Source: an uncultured Bacteroidota bacterium
GTDB lineage: Bacteria; Bacteroidota; Bacteroidia; Flavobacteriales; Flavobacteriaceae
Length of the DNA: 40,101 nucleotides
Assembly: GCA_902535165.1 (NCBI GenBank)
Contig: CACASE010000012.1
Coordinates: forward strand, 1 to 40,101
Reading direction: 5' to 3'
The stretch's first letter is position 1. Every line of letters begins with the position of its first letter. The notes under the pieces are model-generated. The model was given only the letters and a program-made list of their open reading frames with translations. It did no database searches and was not told the DNA's origin. Positions 34,153 through 40,101 of this stretch are shown here, piece after piece. The translations under genes and the position numbers were made by a program.

Positions 34153-34311
34153 ATGAAAAGAACATTTCAGCCATCTAATAGGAAAAGAAAAAATAAACAT
34201 GGATTTAGAGAAAGAATGTCTACTGTTGAGGGTAGAAAGGTATTGTCGGCAAGAAGAAAAAAGGGACGCAAAAAATTAAGTATTTCAAGTGAACCTAGTC
34301 ATAAAAAATGA
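34153..34311 (+). CDS. rpmH: 50S ribosomal protein L34
   Basis: A 52-residue basic protein of the large subunit. [22 protein letters not shown] is the canonical L34 N-terminus and is followed by [17 protein letters not shown]. An open frame extends 40 codons upstream, but the canonical MKRTFQPS start at 34153 and the promoter element at 34120 both support the short form. A strong terminator follows the stop. The usual bacterial partners rnpA and dnaA are not adjacent, which is common in Bacteroidota. Confidence 0.97.
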   Translation: MKRTFQPSNRKRKNKHGFRERMSTVEGRKVLSARRKKGRKKLSISSEPSHKK

Positions 34312-34330
34312 GTTGATAAAATTTAATAAA

Positions 34331-34366
34331 AAAAGGGTGTTGCTATTTTAGTAACACCTTTTTTTT
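34331..34366 (+). terminator. Intrinsic terminator after rpmH
   Basis: The stem GGTGTTGCTA (34336-34345) and TAGTAACACC (34349-34358) has one G-T wobble and a TTT loop. It is followed by eight T and preceded by an A run. It lies 20 bases after the rpmH stop and separates it from carB. Confidence 0.87.
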
Positions 34367-34387
34367 GATATATTGGTAAACCAAAAG

Positions 34388-37237
34388 ATGCCCCTTCAAA
34401 AAGATCTTAAAAGTATTTTAATAATTGGTTCAGGACCAATTATTATTGGACAGGCGTGTGAGTTTGATTATTCTGGATCTCAAGCACTAAGATCGTTAAA
34501 AGAAGATGGAATTGAAACTATACTCATCAATTCAAATCCTGCTACAATAATGACTGATCCAGTGATGGCTGATCACATTTACCTGCTACCGCTTAATACA
34601 AATTCAATTAAAAAGATTTTAAAAAAGCATAAAGTTGATGCTGTTTTACCAACAATGGGTGGGCAAACTGCGTTAAATTTATGTATAGAGGCTGGTGAAA
34701 AGGGTATTTGGGAAGAATTTAATGTCGAGATTATTGGTGTTGATATTGATGCAATTCAGATTACTGAGGATAGGGAAAAATTTAGACTTTTACTTGAAAA
34801 AATTAATATTCCATATGCTCCTTCAGAGACTGCAACATCTTTTTTAAGAGGAAAAGAAATTGCTCAAGAATTTGGGTTCCCTCTGTGTGTTAGACCATCA
34901 TTTACTTTAGGTGGTACTGGAGCTTCTATTGTTTACGAAAAAGAGAAATTTGACACATTGCTCAACAGAGGCTTAGAAGCATCACCAATACACGAAGTAA
35001 TGATTGATAAAGCTCTAATTGGATGGAAGGAATATGAACTAGAATTATTGAGAGATAAAAATGATAATGTTGTTATTATTTGTACTATAGAAAACATGGA
35101 CCCTATGGGTATTCATACAGGAGATTCAATAACAGTTGCTCCAGCTATGACTTTGTCTGATACCACTTATCAAAAAATGAGGGATATGGCAATTAAAATG
35201 ATGCGAAGTATTGGTGATTTTGCAGGTGGGTGTAATGTACAATTTGCAGTTAGCCCTGATGACAATGAGAATATAATTGCAATTGAAATTAATCCTCGTG
35301 TTTCAAGATCCTCTGCTTTAGCATCCAAGGCTACTGGTTATCCTATTGCTAAAGTGGCAAGTAAATTAGCAATTGGTTATTCTCTTGATGAATTAGATAA
35401 TCAAATTACAAAATCAACCTCAGCATTATTTGAACCTACTTTGGATTATGTCATTGTTAAAATCCCAAGATGGAACTTTGATAAATTTGAAGGATCAGAA
35501 AGAACATTAGGATTACAAATGAAAGCTGTTGGAGAGGTTATGGCAATAGGTAGGTCATTCCAGGAAGCTTTACATAAGGCAACACAATCATTAGAAATAA
35601 AAAGAAATGGATTGGGTGCAGACGGAAAAGGTTACAAGGATTACAATACAATCATTAATAAATTAAAATACGCCAGTTGGGACAGAGTTTTTGTTATTTA
35701 TGACGCCATTAAAATTGGTATTTCACTTGAAAGAATTTACGAAATCACAAAAATTGACATGTGGTTTTTAAAACAGTATGAAGAATTATCGAACATTGAA
35801 GATGAAATTGGAAAATACAATATATCAAATATCTCTACAGAACTTTTACTTGAGGCCAAGCAAAAAGGTTTTGCAGATAGACAAATTGCACATATGTTAG
35901 ATTGTCTTGAAAGTGAAGTTTATAAAAAGAGAAAAGAAAATAATATTAATAGAGTCTATAAATTAGTTGATACTTGTGCTGCAGAATTTAAAGCTCTTAC
36001 GCCTTACTATTATTCTACATTCGAACAGGAAATAACAGATAAAAAAGGAATTACTTATACTCAAAATGAGAGCTTATCAACAAATAAAAAGAAAATTGTT
36101 GTTTTAGGATCTGGTCCAAACCGTATTGGTCAGGGAATTGAATTTGACTATTGTTGTGTTCATGGAGTACTGGCAGCATCTGAATGTGGTTATGAAACCA
36201 TCATGATAAATTGTAATCCAGAGACTGTTTCCACCGATTTTGATGTTGCAGATAAATTATATTTTGAGCCAGTTTTTTGGGAACATATATATGACATTAT
36301 TCAACATGAAAAGCCAGAGGGTGTAATAGTTCAGCTAGGTGGACAGACAGCTTTAAAATTAGCAGAAAAGCTTGACAGACATGGAGTCAAGATAATTGGA
36401 ACTACCTATAAATCATTAGATCTTGCTGAGGACAGGGGCTCATTTTCTGAGCTATTGAAAAAAAATAATATCCCATATCCAGAATTTGGAGTTGCAGAAA
36501 CTGCTGATCAAGCACTAAAACTAGCAGATTCTCTAAATTTTCCAATTCTGGTTAGACCATCCTATGTTTTAGGTGGTCAAGGAATGAAGATTGTAATTAA
36601 CAAAGAAGACTTAGAGGCTCACGTTGTAGATTTACTACAAAAAATTCCAAATAATAAACTTTTATTGGATCATTACTTGGATGGTGCTATCGAAGCAGAA
36701 GCTGATGCAATTTGTGATGGTAAAAAGGTTCAAATTATTGGTATAATGGAACATATCGAGCCATGTGGAATTCATTCAGGAGACTCTAATGCTACACTTC
36801 CTCCATTTAATTTAGGTGATTTTGTTATCCAGCAAATTAAAGATCATACAAAGAAAATTGCTTTAGCACTTAATACTGTAGGATTAATAAATATTCAATT
36901 TGCGATCAAGAATGATGTAGTTTACATAATTGAGGCCAATCCAAGAGCTTCAAGAACAGTTCCATTCATTTCAAAAGCATACAAACAACCATATGTTAAT
37001 TATGCAACTAAAATAATGTTAGGAAAAAATAAAATTGATGATTTTGAGTTTAAACCTAATCTTGAAGGTTTTGCTATTAAACAACCTGTTTTTTCGTTCA
37101 GTAAATTTCCAAATGTCAATAAAAATTTAGGCCCAGAAATGAAAAGTACTGGTGAAAGTATACTATTCATTAATGATTTAAAAGATGATGATTTCTATGA
37201 ATTATATTCAAGAAGAAAAATGTACTTAACAAAGTAA
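34388..37237 (+). CDS. carB: Carbamoyl-phosphate synthase large subunit (short form, no MGS domain)
   Basis: CarB makes carbamoyl phosphate from bicarbonate, ATP and ammonia supplied by CarA. Two homologous ATP-grasp synthetase halves are present. The first has ILIIGSGPIIIGQACEFDYSG, VDAVLPTMGGQTALN and VRPSFTLGGTG; the second has VVLGSGPNRIGQGIEFDYCC, VIVQLGGQTALKL and VRPSYVLGGQG. The 949 residues are about 120 fewer than Escherichia coli CarB, because it stops after FSFSKFPNVNKNLGPEMKSTGE without the C-terminal allosteric MGS-like domain. I believe this is usual in Bacteroidota. ATG 34388 (MPLQKDLKSILIIGSGP) is preferred to the TTG five codons upstream. rmuC follows after three bases. Confidence 0.96.
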   Translation: MPLQKDLKSILIIGSGPIIIGQACEFDYSGSQALRSLKEDGIETILINSNPATIMTDPVMADHIYLLPLNTNSIKKILKKHKVDAVLPTMGGQTALNLCIEAGEKGIWEEFNVEIIGVDIDAIQITEDREKFRLLLEKINIPYAPSETATSFLRGKEIAQEFGFPLCVRPSFTLGGTGASIVYEKEKFDTLLNRGLEASPIHEVMIDKALIGWKEYELELLRDKNDNVVIICTIENMDPMGIHTGDSITVAPAMTLSDTTYQKMRDMAIKMMRSIGDFAGGCNVQFAVSPDDNENIIAIEINPRVSRSSALASKATGYPIAKVASKLAIGYSLDELDNQITKSTSALFEPTLDYVIVKIPRWNFDKFEGSERTLGLQMKAVGEVMAIGRSFQEALHKATQSLEIKRNGLGADGKGYKDYNTIINKLKYASWDRVFVIYDAIKIGISLERIYEITKIDMWFLKQYEELSNIEDEIGKYNISNISTELLLEAKQKGFADRQIAHMLDCLESEVYKKRKENNINRVYKLVDTCAAEFKALTPYYYSTFEQEITDKKGITYTQNESLSTNKKKIVVLGSGPNRIGQGIEFDYCCVHGVLAASECGYETIMINCNPETVSTDFDVADKLYFEPVFWEHIYDIIQHEKPEGVIVQLGGQTALKLAEKLDRHGVKIIGTTYKSLDLAEDRGSFSELLKKNNIPYPEFGVAETADQALKLADSLNFPILVRPSYVLGGQGMKIVINKEDLEAHVVDLLQKIPNNKLLLDHYLDGAIEAEADAICDGKKVQIIGIMEHIEPCGIHSGDSNATLPPFNLGDFVIQQIKDHTKKIALALNTVGLINIQFAIKNDVVYIIEANPRASRTVPFISKAYKQPYVNYATKIMLGKNKIDDFEFKPNLEGFAIKQPVFSFSKFPNVNKNLGPEMKSTGESILFINDLKDDDFYELYSRRKMYLTK

Positions 37238-37240
37238 ATT

Positions 37241-38347
37241 TTGGAATTAATCATCATAATAGTTCTTGTTATTATCATTTCAATATTGATTGCTTTCATG
37301 TATCGTAATAGTAATGGAGGGAATTCTGATGTAATTATTCAGCTTTCTAATAATTTATCAAATCAAATCCAAAATATTAGAAAAGAGATAAGCGATAACT
37401 CAGAAAAAAGCAGACTAGAAATAGAATCTAAATTAAAGATTATTAACAAGGAAATTTCAGATTTTCAAATATCATCAAAATCTACTATGCAAAAACAATT
37501 TTCTGATTCTAACAAGATTATTAAAGATGTTACTGCTGAGCTTGCAAAAATTAAAGGAACAAATGAACAGGTTTTAAGTTTTGCAAACCAAATGAAATCT
37601 CTTGAAAAGATCTTAGGAAATCAAAAACAGAGAGGTATTTTTGGTGAAATACAGTTAGAGAATTTACTCTCAAATGTTTTGCCACCAGAAATATTTCAAA
37701 TGCAATATTCTTTTAAAAATGGTGAGATGGTGGATGCAATTATAAAGGTAAACGATAACATTATTCCAATAGATGCTAAATTTTCATTAGATAATTACAA
37801 TAGAATGATAGAAAGCAGTGATGAAAATGAAATAAAAGTTTTAGAGAAAAAATTTAAAGAGGACATTAAATCAAGAATTGATGAGACATCAAAATATATA
37901 AAACCACAAGAAAAAACTTTAGACTATGCATTTATGTTTATCCCTGCAGATGGGCTATATCAAGACTTGCTTAATAGTAGAGTAGGGAGTTTAAAAATAA
38001 ATTCTAATGAACTTGTTTCTTACGCATATCTCAAAAAAGTAATGATAGTTTCCCCGATGAGTCTGTTTCCAATGTTACAAATAACTATGAAAGCATTGAA
38101 CAATTTAAAATTTGAAAAAGAAATAGATACAGTTATTAAAAATGTAAGAAACCTTTCAAATCATTTAGCTAGTTACCAGCTTTACCATGATAAGCTAGGT
38201 AATACTCTAAAAACTGTTGTTAATCACTATAACAAAACTTCTGACGAATTTGGAAAAATTGACAAGGATATATCAAGGATTTCAAATGGAAAAATTAAAC
38301 TTAATCTTGAAAATGAAACTATTGATAAACCTAATTTGAAGGAATAG
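37241..38347 (+). CDS. rmuC: DNA recombination protein RmuC
   Basis: A 368-residue member of the RmuC family, linked to limiting rearrangements at inverted repeats. It has an N-terminal membrane helix (about 2-19), a coiled coil (25-130) and a PD-(D/E)XK-like nuclease domain with GIFGEIQLENLL, MVDAIIKVNDNIIPIDAKFSLDNY and DYAFMFIPADGLYQDLL. The length is shorter than Escherichia coli RmuC (475) because of a shorter coiled coil, typical for Bacteroidota. The start is TTG, three bases after the carB stop, and it encodes the membrane helix, so it is likely genuine. The 3' end overlaps the convergent DUF6580 gene by 17 bases. Confidence 0.9.
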   Translation: MELIIIIVLVIIISILIAFMYRNSNGGNSDVIIQLSNNLSNQIQNIRKEISDNSEKSRLEIESKLKIINKEISDFQISSKSTMQKQFSDSNKIIKDVTAELAKIKGTNEQVLSFANQMKSLEKILGNQKQRGIFGEIQLENLLSNVLPPEIFQMQYSFKNGEMVDAIIKVNDNIIPIDAKFSLDNYNRMIESSDENEIKVLEKKFKEDIKSRIDETSKYIKPQEKTLDYAFMFIPADGLYQDLLNSRVGSLKINSNELVSYAYLKKVMIVSPMSLFPMLQITMKALNNLKFEKEIDTVIKNVRNLSNHLASYQLYHDKLGNTLKTVVNHYNKTSDEFGKIDKDISRISNGKIKLNLENETIDKPNLKE

Positions 38348-38822
38348 AAAATAATTTTCCTTTAAAAAAATTTAATGATAGCTTAGAAGTGTAAGAGTAA
38401 AATAAATCTCCAGTAATTGTCCATCCAAAGAATGGTATTGCAGCAATATAACAACTTATAAATCCCTCAATTGTTTTTGGGTAACCAATTAGCCAAACAC
38501 CAAAATTTGTAATTATAAAGAAAATTAAACTTGAAAGTAAAACAGATTTGATATTTATTTTACCAAAAAAGTAGCCAACGCAGCTAATTAAGATGAATGA
38601 GAAGTATACAAACAAATTGATTATTGATATTCCAATTATAAGGTCAGAGATAAGCAGGCAAAATATGGGCAATAATATACCTAAGTATTTGTTTTTAAAA
38701 TGAATTATTGAAAAAAGTGCTACTGCAGTAATAGGTGTAAAATTTGGTGGATGTGGAATTAGTCTTGATGAGATAGCAATAATTATAATTGCGACAACAA
38801 AATGAATCTTTGTTAGTTTCAA
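38331..38822 (-). CDS. DUF6580-family membrane protein
   Basis: A 163-residue protein with about five hydrophobic helices. The N-terminal SSRLIPHPPNFTPITAVALF and the C-terminal ITNFGVWLIGYPKTIEGF and CYIAAIPFFGWTITGDLFYS are recognisable DUF6580 features. The fold resembles small-molecule (ECF S-component-like) transporters, but substrate and partner are unknown. Its ATG overlaps the purB stop by four bases (38819-38822), so translation is probably coupled. Confidence 0.8.
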   Translation of the reverse strand: MKLTKIHFVVAIIIIAISSRLIPHPPNFTPITAVALFSIIHFKNKYLGILLPIFCLLISDLIIGISIINLFVYFSFILISCVGYFFGKINIKSVLLSSLIFFIITNFGVWLIGYPKTIEGFISCYIAAIPFFGWTITGDLFYSYTSKLSLNFFKGKLFSIPSN

Positions 38823-40101
38823 ATTCCAGTGTAATTATAAGGTGTTATTTCTTTGAGTTCATTTTTTATTTCTTGACTTACGTTTAGTGAATCAATAAAT
38901 TTAGTAAGTGTTGATTTATCAATTTTTTTATTATTTCTAGTTAAATCTTTTAGAGCTTCGTAAGGTTTTGAATACCCCTCTCGTCTAAGAATCGTTTGAA
39001 TTCCCTCAGAAATGACAATCCAATTATTTTCTAAATCCTCATCAATTTTTTCTTTGTTTACAAAAATTTTATCAAGTCCTTTGATACTCGAGTTTAGTCC
39101 TATAACTGTGTGAGCAATTGGAACACCAATGTTTCTTAAAACTGTACTATCAGTTAGATCTCTTTGTAATCTTGATACAGGTAGTTTTGATGATAAATGA
39201 TTAAACAATGAGTTTGCTAGCCCTAAATTACCCTCCGAGTTCTCAAAATCAATTGGATTAACTTTGTGCGGCATGGCTGATGAACCAATTTCACCTTTTT
39301 TAATTTTTTGTTTAAAATAATCCATAGAGATATAAAGCCACATGTCTTGATTAAAATCAATTAAAATTGAATTGATTCTTTTTAAATTATCAAAAATTGC
39401 AGCAAGATTATCATAATGTTCAATTTGTGTTGTTGGAAATGATAACTTTAAGCCCATATCACTAACAAATGATTGAGCAAAATCTTTCCAATCAGTTTCT
39501 GGATAAGCTAAATGGTGAGCATTAAAATTACCTGTAGCTCCTCCAAACTTAGCAGAAAATGGAATCTGTTTGAGATTTTCTAATTGTTCTTCAATTCTGA
39601 CAATGAACACTTCAAATTCCTTACCTAACCTTGTAGGTGATGCTGGTTGCCCGTGAGTTTTGGCCAACATAGTAATTTCTTTATATTCTTGAGCTTTATT
39701 TTTAAGTTTTGATAAAAAATTATCTAATAATTTGTAATAATTTACAATATACTCCTTGAAAGAAAGTGGAATAGCAGTATTATTAATGTCTTGAGATGTA
39801 AGTCCAAAATGAATGAATTCAGAATATTCTTCATAACCTAATGATTTAAATTTTTCTTTTAAAAAATATTCTACCGCTTTGACATCATGATTGGTAATTT
39901 TTTCGATATTTTTAACTTGATCGCAATCATTATTATCAAAGTTTTTGTAAATATCTCTTAAACTAGAATTACTTTTTACATTCCAGTTTTTAAGTTGATC
40001 AATTCCTGTTAATGTTAATTTAATAAAGTATTCAATTTCGACTTTCAATCTATACTTAATCAATGCTTTTTCAGAGAAAAATTCTGAAAGATGCATCGTC
40101 T
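38819..40101 (-). CDS. purB: Adenylosuccinate lyase (N-terminus beyond the window edge)
   Basis: PurB releases fumarate from SAICAR and adenylosuccinate in purine synthesis. The fumarase/aspartase fold shows FGLTSQDINNTAIPLS, AKTHGQPASPTRLGKEF and the family signature GSSAMPHKVNPIDFEN with the catalytic loop Ser. A Met occurs at 40096, but the frame stays open to the edge, and the residues MHLSEFFSEKALIKYRLKVEIEYF align inside the usual N-terminus after SPIDGRY. I therefore treat the gene as 5' truncated, lacking roughly 20-25 residues. It appears to be the Escherichia coli-like class by length. Downstream it is coupled to the DUF6580 gene. Confidence 0.95.
   Translation of the reverse strand, partial: TMHLSEFFSEKALIKYRLKVEIEYFIKLTLTGIDQLKNWNVKSNSSLRDIYKNFDNNDCDQVKNIEKITNHDVKAVEYFLKEKFKSLGYEEYSEFIHFGLTSQDINNTAIPLSFKEYIVNYYKLLDNFLSKLKNKAQEYKEITMLAKTHGQPASPTRLGKEFEVFIVRIEEQLENLKQIPFSAKFGGATGNFNAHHLAYPETDWKDFAQSFVSDMGLKLSFPTTQIEHYDNLAAIFDNLKRINSILIDFNQDMWLYISMDYFKQKIKKGEIGSSAMPHKVNPIDFENSEGNLGLANSLFNHLSSKLPVSRLQRDLTDSTVLRNIGVPIAHTVIGLNSSIKGLDKIFVNKEKIDEDLENNWIVISEGIQTILRREGYSKPYEALKDLTRNNKKIDKSTLTKFIDSLNVSQEIKNELKEITPYNYTGI

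Noticed and set aside
34373-34387. TTG extension of carB five codons upstream of the ATG
   Set aside because: ATG at 34388 gives the expected N-terminus MPLQKDLKSILIIGSGP; the extension adds nothing conserved.
40094-40096. ATG as the start of purB
   Set aside because: It falls within the conserved N-terminal region; the frame is open to the window edge and about 20-25 family residues, including SPIDGRY, would be missing.
1-40101. CRISPR arrays, insertion sequences, prophage, toxin-antitoxin or defence genes, tRNA and rRNA genes
   Set aside because: Looked for and not seen; the window is almost filled with recognisable housekeeping genes.

Overview
The window looks like a stretch of chromosome from an uncultured, AT-rich, surface-ocean Flavobacteriia (Bacteroidota). 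Four things support this. (1) The gene content and order are flavobacterial: rplQ-carA-eno-gltA; marR-fadB-fadA-acyl-CoA dehydrogenase; DUF4199-glycosyltransferase-phosphomutase-ABC exporter; and a large single-chain PurL. (2) There is a proteorhodopsin with a divergent blh gene, typical of sunlit marine flavobacteria. (3) Many start codons have the Bacteroidota promoter element TAnnTTTG just upstream, and no Shine-Dalgarno sequences are evident. (4) Coding density is very high, with no gene-free stretch over about 215 bases, as in streamlined marine genomes. I cannot name a genus.

Layout, left: the tail of rplQ (1-81), a terminator, then carA, eno, gltA and argS on the plus strand (170-5679). 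A strong bidirectional terminator separates argS from the convergent proteorhodopsin gene (5731-6435, minus). A 215-base divergent region leads to blh, ffh and folD (plus).

Middle-left: single genes on alternating strands follow: a VOC/glyoxalase-like protein, queE, a secreted NamZ-like muramidase (DUF1343), an FtsX-family permease and a cysteine synthase/CBS-like enzyme. The muramidase and permease genes overlap at their 5' ends.

Centre: a minus-strand fatty-acid beta-oxidation operon (14450-20275) reads marR, fused 3-hydroxyacyl-CoA dehydrogenase/enoyl-CoA hydratase, thiolase, acyl-CoA dehydrogenase. It is followed by purL (20323-23958) and a four-gene envelope/sugar operon (24052-29044), also minus.

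Right: a bL31 type B gene with a repetitive acidic tail, an orphan peptide-binding lipoprotein, mtaB, a small GNAT-like protein, an alpha/beta hydrolase, a membrane TPR-like protein, rpmH, carB-rmuC, and finally DUF6580-purB (minus; purB runs off the right edge).

Functionally the genes are mostly housekeeping: glycolysis and the TCA cycle (eno, gltA), pyrimidine and purine synthesis (carA, carB, purL, purB), translation and tRNA modification (argS, L17, L31, L34, mtaB, queE), protein targeting (ffh) and one-carbon metabolism (folD). The ecological signature is light-driven proton pumping with retinal made locally by Blh, plus fatty-acid oxidation. I found no CRISPR array, transposon, phage, toxin-antitoxin, defence island or biosynthetic cluster, and I do not see a clear undescribed multi-gene system. 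The most interesting leads are smaller: a palindrome before marR, a tandem-repeat tail on L31 that parallels the L17 tail, a blh start codon lying inside its own promoter element, and recurrent near-leaderless promoters with TTG/GTG starts.
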